From positions 1 through 36,928 of the forward strand of contig CAZTQN010000037.1 of NCBI GenBank assembly GCA_964615765.1: a stretch of DNA of 36,928 nucleotides. Reading direction: 5' to 3'. This DNA comes from CAZTQN01 sp964615765. GTDB lineage: Bacteria; Planctomycetota; Phycisphaerae; Phycisphaerales; UBA1924. The translations under genes were made by a program, and so were the position numbers. The notes below the pieces were generated by a model. That model was not told the DNA's origin. It made no database searches and saw only the letters and a program-made list of their open reading frames with translations. Of the stretch, positions 23,145 to 31,215 are shown one piece after another (the first letter of the stretch is position 1; every line of letters starts with the position of its first letter).

Positions 23145-23519
23145 TTACTCCTCTCGCGGCGTTCTCGCGCCGCGCTCGTCAACGGTGCGTTGATGTAACT
23201 GCCGGATCGCGCGGGCCGCGGCGGCCGTCAATTGCCCGCGCTCGATCATCCCCGCCAGCAGGTCCGTCATCGGGTCGCTCACCACCCCCGAGCGGGCCGT
23301 CTCCAGCCGCGTAATCACCTTGTCCAAGCGCCCGCGGATCGTCGGATAGCTCACGCCGTACACCGCCGCCACGTCCTTGAGCGACCCCGACTTCACCACC
23401 AGTTCGACGATGAAGTCCAGATCCTCCCGCGGCAGCTTGAGCAGCGGATGGACCCCCGCCGCGTTGGCGTCCCCGCCGTCCACCGCCCGCTCGCCGCTCT
23501 TGAGTGATCCGAAAGCCAT
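23145..23519 (-). CDS. DUF2089-type helix-turn-helix regulator
   Basis: 124 residues. The core (about 25-75) reads LKLPREDLDFIVELVVKSG, then SLKDVAAVYGVSYPTIRGRL, the hallmark of DUF2089, a predicted DNA-binding family. The zinc-ribbon N-terminus found in many members is missing here. The C-terminal 50 residues contain a second short helical unit (DLLAGMIERGQLTAAAARAI). It leads a five-gene unit: membrane protein, lipoprotein, ECF sigma factor, and single-span membrane protein. The ATG lies 7 bases from a CATAAT box, so the mRNA should be leaderless or nearly so, and the start codon lies inside a palindrome that is probably this protein's own operator. That autoregulation is inferred. Confidence 0.85.
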   Translation of the reverse strand: MAFGSLKSGERAVDGGDANAAGVHPLLKLPREDLDFIVELVVKSGSLKDVAAVYGVSYPTIRGRLDKVITRLETARSGVVSDPMTDLLAGMIERGQLTAAAARAIRQLHQRTVDERGARTPREE

Positions 23520-23546
23520 CCTTCACATTATGAAAGATGGCTTCCG
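23510..23546. promoter_or_regulatory. Operator-like inverted repeat covering the -10 box and start codon of the DUF2089 gene
   Basis: Arms of 16 bases (23510-23525 and 23531-23546) match at 14 positions around a five-base centre. On the plus strand the inner arms read CATCCTTCA and TGAAAGATG. The palindrome is centred on the -10 box and ends within the first codons, an ideal place for a repressor dimer. Confidence 0.65.
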
Positions 23547-23555
23547 TTTTGTCAA
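23527..23555 (-). promoter_or_regulatory. Sigma-70-type promoter of the DUF2089 operon
   Basis: On the minus strand the -35 box is a perfect TTGACA (23550-23555), followed by 17 bases and a -10 box CATAAT (23527-23532, five of six consensus bases). The start point expected six or seven bases further on falls at 23519-23520, that is at the ATG of the DUF2089 gene or one base before it. Confidence 0.78.
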
Positions 23556-23593
23556 GGTCGCCTTTGAGAAAATTGAACCGAGCCTGCACCCGC

Positions 23594-24772
23594 TCACGCC
23601 GCGGCCCGCGTCTCCGCCGCGCCGCCCGTCGGCGATTCGATCACCTTCGTCCGCGTCACCACGCGCTGCAGGAACACGCTCACCAGGGCCGAGTCGTACT
23701 TCGTCCCCGATCCCTCCTGAAGGATCGCCGACGCCTTCTCCGTGCTCATCGCGGCCCGGTACGGCCGGTTGGTCCGCAGCGCGTCGAACACGTCCGCCTG
23801 CTGCACGATCTGCGACGCCAGGTGCGGGCGCCACCGCTTGTCGCTCACCGGATACCCCGAGCCGTCCAGGTGCATGTGATGCTCGAACGCGACGATCGGC
23901 GCGATCGTCGGCACGCGGGCCCGCCCCATCAGCAGCCGCGCACCCTCGATCGGGTGCCGCTGCATCGCCGTCCGCTCCTCGGGCGTGAGTTGCCCCTGCT
24001 TGTTCAGAATGCTCAGCGGGATCACCCGCTTGCCCAGGTCGTGCAGGAGCGCGGCCTGCGTCACCTCGTGCACCTGCGTCGACCCGAGCCCGACGGCCTC
24101 CGCCAGCGCCGCCGACAGCAGCGCCACGTTCACCGTGTGCACGAACGTGTACTCGTCGTGCGCCTTGAGGTGCGCGATCTCCAGCACCGTCCCGCGCGCG
24201 CCGAACGCCGCGGCGACCAGCGTGCGCACCACGCTCTCCATCTCCTCGCCGTCCGCCCCGACGTGGAAGTTCTCCGCCGCCGCGGCGCTCCACACGGACT
24301 TCACCTTGTCCACCAGCCCGCCGACGCTCGCCGCCCCCGTGCCGATCATCACCGGCCCGCTCTCGTCCACATCCGCCGCGCCGACCGCCACGCCCGCCGC
24401 ACCCGCCACGATCCGCCCCGACGCGCGCACCTCCGGCGTCTCCCCCGCAAGGCCTTCGACAAACGCGCCCAGTTCGTCCGCGCTCACCCCGCGCGACACC
24501 CGCAGCGACGGGCGACCGAGCGTCAGCAGCGCATCGAACAGCCCCGCCCGGAGGGCCGCGGCGTCCGCCAATGGGCCCGTCGGGCCAACCACCCGATCAT
24601 CGATCGCGTGCACCTCCACCTGCGCCTCGCCCTGCTGCGCGAAGAACTTCTCCAGGTCGCCCGCCGCCCGCTCCACACCCGCGCGCACCGCAGGGTGCCC
24701 AGCGAAGTACAGCCGCCGCGCCGCCGCCGCACCGGCGAGCGCCTTCATCGCGCTATCCAGGTGCTCGTTCAC
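23594..24772 (-). CDS. HD-GYP domain protein (predicted cyclic-di-nucleotide phosphodiesterase) with RLY-HP N-terminal domain
   Basis: 392 residues. The N-terminal domain (about 5-110, ARRLYFAGHPAVRAGVERA, then LRVSRGVSADELGAFVEGLA) also occurs in the protein encoded upstream. The C-terminal HD-GYP domain (about 185-380) has FVHTVNVALLSAALA, HDLGK at 244-248, a downstream His in MQRHPIEGARLL, and the signature EHHMHLDGSGYP with HH at 298-299 and GYP at 306-308. HD-GYP enzymes hydrolyse cyclic di-GMP; the usual third residue of HHE is Met300 here. The GTG start at 24772 overlaps the upstream stop (GTGA), so the genes are translationally coupled. There is no membrane segment or receiver domain. 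Confidence 0.9.
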   Translation of the reverse strand: MNEHLDSAMKALAGAAAARRLYFAGHPAVRAGVERAAGDLEKFFAQQGEAQVEVHAIDDRVVGPTGPLADAAALRAGLFDALLTLGRPSLRVSRGVSADELGAFVEGLAGETPEVRASGRIVAGAAGVAVGAADVDESGPVMIGTGAASVGGLVDKVKSVWSAAAAENFHVGADGEEMESVVRTLVAAAFGARGTVLEIAHLKAHDEYTFVHTVNVALLSAALAEAVGLGSTQVHEVTQAALLHDLGKRVIPLSILNKQGQLTPEERTAMQRHPIEGARLLMGRARVPTIAPIVAFEHHMHLDGSGYPVSDKRWRPHLASQIVQQADVFDALRTNRPYRAAMSTEKASAILQEGSGTKYDSALVSVFLQRVVTRTKVIESPTGGAAETRAAA

Positions 24773-26967
24773 GCCGCCCTCCGCGAAGTGTCCTCAACCA
24801 CGAACAGCCCGACCGTGAACCCGACCGAGCGCCGCCACTGCTTCAGCGCCCGGCTCACGTCGGGCTCTTTCTGAAACTCCGCCAGCACGTCGGCGATACG
24901 TCGGCAGATGCGGATCTGGGCCGTCTTCACCGTCCGCCGCAGTTTCTCCAAGACCTGCACCAGCACGCCCCGCCCCTCCGGCCCGCGCCTGGCCAGCACG
25001 GTCACGACGCACATCACCACGCGGTCATCCACCGCGTCCGCGCCCTCGACGCCGCGCGTGAGCACCTGCGCCAGCGCCGCCGAGCTCGCCTCGGCCCCGC
25101 CGGCGACCAGTCGCTGGGCGGCCCGTTCGAACACCGCCGGCTCCGCGTCCGTCAGGGCCGCGATCACCAGCGCCTCGTCCCACGCGCCGGGGCGTTGATC
25201 GACCGTGCGGACCACCTCGCGCCGCAGCACGGCGTCCGGCTCTTCGAGCAGCCGCCGCGCCAGCCCCCACGCCGCCTTCGTCGGCGCCGCCGTCAAGACC
25301 GCCAGCACGCCCGCGAGCGCCGCCGCGTTCTCCTTGATCGCCGCGGCGCACGCGCTGGCGAGCGTCTCCTCGCCCGCGCTCGCCGCCGCCAACTTCACCT
25401 GCGGGTGCCCCGGGCTCATCCGCGCCGCCGCCACGCGCCCGATGACCGACCGCACCACGCCGGCCGGCTCGATCTGCACCATCGCCAACAGCACGTCCTC
25501 CGCCCACCGCTCGCCGGTCAGATCCGCCAGCAGCGCGTCGATGAACGTCGGCGACTTCACCGCGCTCAGCACGCGGGCGTACCCCTCGCGCGTGTCGTCC
25601 GGCTGCTCCGCGCTCGCGCCCGCTGCCAGGCGCAGCACCAGCGCCCGCCGATCGTCCGCCGTCAGGTCGCCCACGCGATCCGCCAGCGCCGCCAGCACCG
25701 CCGCGTTGCTCACGCCCGCCTGCGGCGTGTCGGCCATCAGCCACAGCCCGACCTGGGCCACGCGGCTCGCCGTCGCCTCCGGCGCAAAGTCGTCCTCCCA
25801 CACGTGCCCGATCGACTGGAAGATCACTCGCGACGCGACCGTCGATAGGTTCTCGCGGTAATCCTCCGGGCAAAAATCATTCGTGTTCGCGCCGACGAGC
25901 AGCTCCGTCAACGCCCCTGCCCCGCCGATCCCCGCGGCCTTGCCCGCCTCGCCCGCGCCGCCCGCGCCACCCAAACCCGGCGACCACGCCGCCGCCACGC
26001 GGTCCAGCTCGCTCCGCACCTGCACGTTCAGGCCCGTCAGCCCGACGAGTTTCTGCAGCATCAGCAGCGTCGCCGCCGGCGGGCGCAGGCCCGAATCCGC
26101 CAGACCGCGCAGCACCGCCGAGATCTCCGCCAGCGGGATCACATCCGCGTGCGTCGCCACCCAACGCGGCGAGCCCACGCTCGCCAACGCGAGCAGCGAC
26201 CGCCGCAGATCCGTCGGCAAACTCGCCAGCGTCGCGCCGATCCACCGATCATCGCGCGGCGCCTGGGCGGCGGGCTTGGCCTCGACGTCCGCCATCGCCT
26301 CGAGAATCCGCCGCGCCCCGGCCGCCTGCTCCCCCGTCGCGCGATCCATGAGCCCGCGCAAAGTCTCGATGCTCGTCCGCACCTGCGCCGCCGGCCCCGC
26401 CGCGCTCGGCGCCGCGAGCGACCCCACGATCAACTTCCACCGATCCCCGTTCGCCCCGCCCACGCCCCCCGCCGCGCCAACACCCTCACCACCCGCCGCC
26501 GCACCAACCGTCTCGGTCACAAACTTCAGCGCCTGCCCGCTGACGGCGAGCACTTCAATCCACTCCCCCGACCCACCTCCACCGCCGCCGCGATCCAGCC
26601 CCGCGAGCCATTCCACCGTGCGGGCAAACTCGTCACCCGTCGGCCCGCGCCGCACGCGCAGCCCCGCGACATCGCCCCGGCGCAGCAGCCCGCGCAGCGC
26701 CTCAAGTTCGCCGCTCACGCCGATCGGTTGGTCCAGATACTCCAGCCGCTCGGGCCCGACGGCGACCAGCGCCGGCAAGCCGGCCCCGTCCATCTGCCGC
26801 GCCGCCTGCTCGCCCTCGTCGAGCGCCCGCCGCGTCGATGGGTGATCCGATCCATACAAGCGATGGGCCGCCACGCCACGCCAGAGCGCGCTAAGCGCAC
26901 CGGCCAGCCCGCCCGGCACGGGCGGCTTCTCCAGAGATGACGCAGAGACGTCGGTGGGACCGGACAT
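24769..26967 (-). CDS. Large helical-repeat (HEAT-like) protein with RLY-HP N-terminal domain
   Basis: 732 residues. The N-terminal domain (about 20-125, GVAAHRLYGSDHPSTRRALD, then LRVRRGPTGDEFARTVEWLA) matches that of the HD-GYP protein encoded just downstream. The rest is Ala/Leu/Arg-rich and helical, with HEAT-like stretches near the end such as EPDAVLRREVVRTVDQ and DAEPAVFERAAQRLV. No enzyme motif or membrane span is seen. The ATG at 26967 is preferred because GAGGTG lies just before it; an ATG at 26979 adds four residues. The stop overlaps the HD-GYP start. A scaffold or regulator role in the same signalling unit is likely but inferred. Confidence 0.8.
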   Translation of the reverse strand: MSGPTDVSASSLEKPPVPGGLAGALSALWRGVAAHRLYGSDHPSTRRALDEGEQAARQMDGAGLPALVAVGPERLEYLDQPIGVSGELEALRGLLRRGDVAGLRVRRGPTGDEFARTVEWLAGLDRGGGGGGSGEWIEVLAVSGQALKFVTETVGAAAGGEGVGAAGGVGGANGDRWKLIVGSLAAPSAAGPAAQVRTSIETLRGLMDRATGEQAAGARRILEAMADVEAKPAAQAPRDDRWIGATLASLPTDLRRSLLALASVGSPRWVATHADVIPLAEISAVLRGLADSGLRPPAATLLMLQKLVGLTGLNVQVRSELDRVAAAWSPGLGGAGGAGEAGKAAGIGGAGALTELLVGANTNDFCPEDYRENLSTVASRVIFQSIGHVWEDDFAPEATASRVAQVGLWLMADTPQAGVSNAAVLAALADRVGDLTADDRRALVLRLAAGASAEQPDDTREGYARVLSAVKSPTFIDALLADLTGERWAEDVLLAMVQIEPAGVVRSVIGRVAAARMSPGHPQVKLAAASAGEETLASACAAAIKENAAALAGVLAVLTAAPTKAAWGLARRLLEEPDAVLRREVVRTVDQRPGAWDEALVIAALTDAEPAVFERAAQRLVAGGAEASSAALAQVLTRGVEGADAVDDRVVMCVVTVLARRGPEGRGVLVQVLEKLRRTVKTAQIRICRRIADVLAEFQKEPDVSRALKQWRRSVGFTVGLFVVEDTSRRAA

Positions 26968-27048
26968 CCCACCTCGCATCGACCGAGGCGGGCGGGGATT
27001 TCACGCGTTAGGGTGAGAACCGATGCTCATCGCCATCTCAGGCCCGAC

Positions 27049-27864
27049 TCACCGTTCTTTGGAGTCGCGGACTTTCCGATAATCACTCGCCGGCAGCCCG
27101 TCGGCGTATTCCCAGACCACCACGTCCACGTGCTTCACGCCCCACCGCCGGGCCTGCTCGTGCGTCGGATACAGCACGTCCAGCCGGCGCCCCTTGATCG
27201 CCCCGCCCCGGTCCAGCACCGGGATCACGCGCCCGTCGTCATACCCCGGCACGCTGATGATCGAGCCGAGCGGCAGCACGCGGGAATCCGCCGCGGCCAT
27301 CCGCATCGCGTTCGTGAACACGTCGTGGTTGCTCGACGTGATCCCGTCCGCCGTGCCCGCACACGACCGCTCGTCCGGCGAATACGCCGTCACCTTCATC
27401 CGGATCGTCCGCACCGGCCGCACCGGACGACCGTTGAAGAACCGCACGTTGACGTCGTCGACATACGCCGGCGTCGGCTCGACGACCGTCTGGCTCGCAG
27501 CCGCATCGCTCGCAGCCAGTTCGTCCGCCGCCACCTCTTCCACCGTCGGCATCACCGCCAGCGGGTCCACCACCGGCGCCAAGGGCGCCTGGGCATCATC
27601 GATCACCGGGCGAACGCTCGCCGTCTCGCCCGTCATCCCCGCCGCCTGCACCCGCACACCCGCCAGGGGCTCGAGCGTCGCCGAAGTCCCCATCAGTTCC
27701 TTGGTCACCACCGCCGAGAGCGCCGTCATCCCGCACAGCCCCGTCACCACCACGCCTCGGGCCAGAACCGAACGAGTCGACGGGATCGCGGCCGGGGTTT
27801 TCGTGTCTTGGGTTCTCAAGCGGTCACCTGATATGCGGCTCAATCGGGGGTGTCGGCAGTTCAC
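27049..27864 (-). CDS. 3D-domain protein (predicted cell-wall lytic or stationary-phase survival type)
   Basis: 271 residues. There is a probable N-terminal membrane anchor or signal (about 33-56, VLARGVVVTGLCGMTALSAV), then a Pro/Ala/Val-rich linker to about 140. The C-terminal 3D domain (about 155-260) has MKVTAYSPDERSCAGTADG, then RVLPLGSIISVPGYDDG, then VIPVLDRGGAIKGRRLDVLY with the conserved aspartates. This double-psi beta-barrel resembles the catalytic domain of MltA lytic transglycosylases and the ends of YabE/RpfB proteins, so the role is probably in peptidoglycan turnover outside the inner membrane. The GTG at 27864 lacks a ribosome site, and the true start may be a few codons inside. 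Confidence 0.87.
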   Translation of the reverse strand: MNCRHPRLSRISGDRLRTQDTKTPAAIPSTRSVLARGVVVTGLCGMTALSAVVTKELMGTSATLEPLAGVRVQAAGMTGETASVRPVIDDAQAPLAPVVDPLAVMPTVEEVAADELAASDAAASQTVVEPTPAYVDDVNVRFFNGRPVRPVRTIRMKVTAYSPDERSCAGTADGITSSNHDVFTNAMRMAAADSRVLPLGSIISVPGYDDGRVIPVLDRGGAIKGRRLDVLYPTHEQARRWGVKHVDVVVWEYADGLPASDYRKVRDSKER

Positions 27865-28257
27865 CGAGGGTGAGTTCCGTCGACAGGAGCGCCGGATCTC
27901 ACGATGTGGCTCGATGGCGTATTGGGAAAGGCGATGGTGAAGACCGTGTGAAGCCGGGTCCGTCCGATTCCATCCGCCGTCCGAATGTCGCGTCTCTCAC
28001 TGCCGATCCACGAAAGGCCTGGGCCTTGGGAACGGTCGACGCCAAGAATAGCGAACACTTGACCCCCCGGCGGCCGATCCGACGCCCCGACCGCCGCCCG
28101 ACGCCCGGTCCTGCGGGTTCAACCGACTGATCCGCCAACTTGGGGGATCTGGAGAGACTGGGGAAGTTCCGATAAGCCCCCCCACCCCCTCCCGCTCTCC
28201 CCCCTGTTCCTGCGACTACCGCCCGACACCCGTACCCACCCCGAACCCGGAAGCTGT
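27865..28257. other. 393-bp divergent intergenic region
   Basis: It lies between the 3D-domain gene (minus) and the TauE/SafE gene (plus). Short frames exist on both strands, but none has a ribosome site or protein-like composition. TTGACC occurs near 28061 without a -10 partner. I see no RNA gene, hairpin or repeat. It should contain promoters for both flanking genes. Confidence 0.5.
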
Positions 28258-29046
28258 GTGGAACTGACGACCTGGCTCGTATTCGAGATCGCCGTCATCG
28301 GCCTGGCCGCCGGGGTCCTCGGCGGGCTCGCCGGCGTCGGCGGCTCCATGATCATGCTCCCCGCGCTGCACTGGCTGATCGGGGACGAGCCGGCCAGCAT
28401 CCACCACCTCTATATGGCCGCCGCCATGACGGTGAACATCGCCGTCAGCCTCCCGGCCGCCTGGCGGCACAACGCCTCCGGGGCCGTGCGTCACGACCTG
28501 GTCCCCCGCCTCGCGATCGCGACCGTCATCGCCGTCGTCGTCGGCGTCTCCATCAGCAACCTGGTGCAGGGCGACTTCCTGCGCCTCCTGCTCGGCGTGT
28601 TCCTGCTGACCTACTGCGCCTTCAACCTCTGGCGCCTCCGACGCCCCGAGCCCACCGCCAGCGCCCGCGAGTGCTCCGGCACGCGCAACCTCGCCATCAG
28701 CGGCGGAGCCACCGGGCTCGTCGGCGGGCTCCTGGGCCTGGGCGGGGGTGTCATGCTCGTGCCCCTCTTGCAGATGCTCTGCCGCGTGCCTTTGAAGCAA
28801 GCCATCGCGACTTCCAGCGCCGTGATCTGGATGAGCGCGATCGTCGGCGCCGGGGTCAAGATGGCGACGCTGCACACCGTCGACCAGCGCTGGCAAGACG
28901 CCGCGCTCCTGGCCGGCCTGCTCACGCCGACGGCGATCGCGGGCGGGATCATCGGGGCCGCGCTCACGCAGCGCCTGCCGACGCGCACCGTCCGCATCGT
29001 CGTGACGGCCCTGCTGATCGTCGCCGCCATCCGCCTGCTGTGGTAA
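28258..29046 (+). CDS. TauE/SafE-family anion permease
   Basis: 262 residues with about eight membrane spans in two homologous halves. Each half opens with the family's Gly-rich signature: GVLGGLAGVGGSMIMLPAL (about 18-37) and GLVGGLLGLGGGVMLVPLL (about 155-174). The family exports or imports sulfite, sulfoacetate and other small organic anions; the substrate cannot be told here because no sulfur-metabolism gene is adjacent. The GTG at 28258 has GGAAG a few bases upstream. The next gene, a META-domain lipoprotein, follows 52 bp later on the same strand. Confidence 0.88.
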   Translation: MELTTWLVFEIAVIGLAAGVLGGLAGVGGSMIMLPALHWLIGDEPASIHHLYMAAAMTVNIAVSLPAAWRHNASGAVRHDLVPRLAIATVIAVVVGVSISNLVQGDFLRLLLGVFLLTYCAFNLWRLRRPEPTASARECSGTRNLAISGGATGLVGGLLGLGGGVMLVPLLQMLCRVPLKQAIATSSAVIWMSAIVGAGVKMATLHTVDQRWQDAALLAGLLTPTAIAGGIIGAALTQRLPTRTVRIVVTALLIVAAIRLLW

Positions 29047-29098
29047 GCCGGAACGTGGAGCCCCTCTCGCGGTACAACCGCACGTCAGGAGACTTCGA

Positions 29099-29572
29099 AT
29101 GATCCCCCGCCGCACGCCCGTCCTCACGCTCGCCGTCGCCGCGCTCGCCCTCGCCGCGCTCTCGGGCTGCCATGGCGACAAGACCGACGCCCCCGGCGCG
29201 GGAACCCCGCCGACGATGACCGACCTGACGCAAACGTGGACGCTGCGCTCGCTCGAGGGGCGCGACCTTGCCGACTGGCTCGGCCGCGCCACCGCGCAGG
29301 CCCCGACGATGACCTTCGCCCCCGACGGGCGCGTCAGCGGGTTCGCCGGCGTGAACCGCTACTCCGGCAAGGTCGCCCCGGCGGACCTCGCCGCCGGCCG
29401 CCTCGACCTCGCCCAGGTCATCTCCACCAAGATGGCCGGCCCGCCGGAGCAGATGCGTCTGGAATCCGCGTTCCTCAGCGCGCTGCAGCGGGCCCGCACG
29501 CTCCGCACCAGCGCCGGCGAGCTGATCCTCTCCGACGGTCAGACCGATCTGGCCCGCCTGGCCCGCCCGTGA
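29099..29572 (+). CDS. META-domain lipoprotein (HslJ-like)
   Basis: 157 residues. A lipoprotein signal ends in LAALSGC, so the Cys near residue 23 is the likely lipid site. The META/HslJ domain covers about 42-150: TWTLRSLEGRDLADWL, then PTMTFAPDGRVSGFAGVNRY, the G-x-x-G-x-N-x-Y core of the family, ending in ELILSDGQTDLARL. HslJ proteins are outer-membrane-linked and tied to heat shock or drug tolerance in E. coli; the biochemical role is not known. AGGAG lies eight bases before the ATG. The stop directly abuts the stop of the convergent plsC gene with no bases between. Confidence 0.87.
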   Translation: MIPRRTPVLTLAVAALALAALSGCHGDKTDAPGAGTPPTMTDLTQTWTLRSLEGRDLADWLGRATAQAPTMTFAPDGRVSGFAGVNRYSGKVAPADLAAGRLDLAQVISTKMAGPPEQMRLESAFLSALQRARTLRTSAGELILSDGQTDLARLARP

Positions 29573-30301
29573 TTACTTGTCCGCCAGTTCGCCGCGCAGC
29601 GTCTCGACGCGCCGGGCCAGTTCCGCCAGCCCCGCCTCGGACCCCATCGCCTTGAGGGTCTCGAACACCAGCGGCTCGCCAAAGGCCACGGCGAGCCGCC
29701 TGGAAAACAGCCGCGGCCGGCGCGCTGTCCGCGGGAACGCCTCGAAGCACCCGTCCACCGCCGCCGGCAGCACCGTGGCCCGGGCCCGCGTCATCAGCAG
29801 CCACACGCCGCGTTTGAACGGCTGCATCCGCCCGTCGGGCGTGCGCGAGCCCTCGGGAAAAATCACCACCACCCGCCCGGCGCTGAGCTGCGCGATCGCC
29901 GCCCGCATCGCGCCGGCGTCCCCCTCGTCATCTTTGATCGGGATGGCCCCGAACCCGCGGAGCATCAGCCCCAGCGGGAAGCGGAACAAACTCTGCCGCG
30001 CGATCATCGCCGCGTGCCGCGGCAGCAGCGCCACGCCGACCAGCGGCGGGTCGAAGTGCGATTGGTGATTCGCGATGACCAGCAGCCCGCCCCGGGCCGG
30101 GATGCGCTCCGCCCCGTACACCCGCGCCCGGTACACCAGCACGAAAAACGCCAGCACCACCCACGCGCACAGCCGGTAAAACAGCACCTGCGCCAGCGGC
30201 TGGTTCGGGTCCCCGCCGCGCAGTTTGTTCCGCCAGCGGGGCGGCGCGGACGACTGTCCCTGGACGAGTGGCGTTGTCGGCTGAAGCGAACGGGTCGTCA
30301 T
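29573..30301 (-). CDS. plsC: 1-acyl-sn-glycerol-3-phosphate acyltransferase
   Basis: 242 residues. The acyltransferase motifs are in order: NHQSHFDP (HxxxxD catalytic motif, about 79-86), then GAIPIKDDEGDAGAM (motif II region), then VVIFPEGSRTPDG (motif III, EGxR, substrate phosphate binding), then ATVLPAAVDG (motif IV). A hydrophobic anchor, AWVVLAFFVLVY, lies at about 46-57. The enzyme makes phosphatidic acid from lysophosphatidic acid at the inner membrane. The ATG at 30301 is 20 bases after the cmk stop; cmk-plsC neighbours are common in bacteria, and the three genes from 32114 down to here look like one operon. Confidence 0.9.
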   Translation of the reverse strand: MTTRSLQPTTPLVQGQSSAPPRWRNKLRGGDPNQPLAQVLFYRLCAWVVLAFFVLVYRARVYGAERIPARGGLLVIANHQSHFDPPLVGVALLPRHAAMIARQSLFRFPLGLMLRGFGAIPIKDDEGDAGAMRAAIAQLSAGRVVVIFPEGSRTPDGRMQPFKRGVWLLMTRARATVLPAAVDGCFEAFPRTARRPRLFSRRLAVAFGEPLVFETLKAMGSEAGLAELARRVETLRGELADK

Positions 30302-30321
30302 CGGCAGGCGGTGACGGGCGC

Positions 30322-31215
30322 TCACCGCTCCGGATCGGCGTGGTTGGGCAGGGCCGCCGTCGACCCGGCCGCGGCCCGCGCCGCCAGCGAGCCCATGTGC
30401 CGCCCGGCCCCGCGGACCGCCTCGCGCACCAGCATGTGCCGGCGCACGAACGCCTCCAGCGTGTTGACCACGTCCTCGAAACTCATCGTCGACGTATCCA
30501 CGCGCGTCGCGTCCGCCGGGCAGACCAAGGGCCCGTCCGGGCGGCTCGAATCCGAGCGGTCGCGTTCGGTGATCTCGCGCTCCAGCCGGTGCACGTCGAC
30601 CTCGTGCCCCGCCGCCCGGAGCTGCTCGGCCCGGCGCCGGGCCCGCTCTACCGCCGAGGCATCCAGGTAGAACTTCACGTCCGCGTCGGGGAACACGACC
30701 GAGCCCTGGTCGCGCCCTTCCGCGACCAACCGCGGGAACGCGACGGCGAGCTGGCGCTGCTTGCGCACCATGTCCTGCCGCAGCTCGCGAATGCCCGCGA
30801 TCGGCGAGACGATCCGCGTCACGTCGGTGTCGCGGATGCGGCGCATCACGCTCCGACCCGAGCACAGCAGTTCCGGCGGGTCGGCGTCGAAGTTGAAGTG
30901 CAGGTCGTGCCGCTCGATCGCGGCGACCACCGCGGCGTGGTCCGCCGGGTCCAGATGCTCATCGAGCACGATCGCGGCGGCGGCGCGGTACATCGCGCCC
31001 GTGTCGAGGAACTTCAGCCCCAGCCGCGCCGCCAGCGCCCGGGCCACGGACGACTTGCCCGTCCCCGCCGGGCCGTCGATGGTGATGATCAGGCGATCGG
31101 GCATGACCGGCTCAAAGAATCGCGGACGCGGGCCCCGAACGCTCGCGGCGATCGGGGACGAGTGCTCCTCGTGCTCAACCGTACCACCGCCAAGGGTCCG
31201 GGGCATCGCGGTCAT
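30322..31215 (-). CDS. cmk: Cytidylate kinase
   Basis: 297 residues from the ATG at 31215. The P-loop IDGPAGTGKSS is at 46-56, followed by the Cmk signature LGLKFLDTGAMYRAAA, then a CMP-binding region VTRIVSPIAGIRELRQDMV with RQLA, then VAEGRDQGSVVFPDADVKFYLDA (described in parts, family-typical) and a lid rich in Arg. It phosphorylates CMP and dCMP. The start at 31215 overlaps the upstream stop by ATGA and has GGAGGAGG about seven bases upstream; it gives a 37-residue extension ahead of the family start. The ATG at 31104 (MPDRLIITIDG) matches usual Cmk N-termini and remains possible. Confidence 0.9.
   Translation of the reverse strand: MTAMPRTLGGGTVEHEEHSSPIAASVRGPRPRFFEPVMPDRLIITIDGPAGTGKSSVARALAARLGLKFLDTGAMYRAAAAIVLDEHLDPADHAAVVAAIERHDLHFNFDADPPELLCSGRSVMRRIRDTDVTRIVSPIAGIRELRQDMVRKQRQLAVAFPRLVAEGRDQGSVVFPDADVKFYLDASAVERARRRAEQLRAAGHEVDVHRLEREITERDRSDSSRPDGPLVCPADATRVDTSTMSFEDVVNTLEAFVRRHMLVREAVRGAGRHMGSLAARAAAGSTAALPNHADPER

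Noticed and set aside
23510..23546. The palindrome read as an RNA thermometer or start-codon hairpin
   Set aside because: The predicted transcription start falls at the ATG, so the 5' arm would not be in the mRNA. A DNA operator explains it better.
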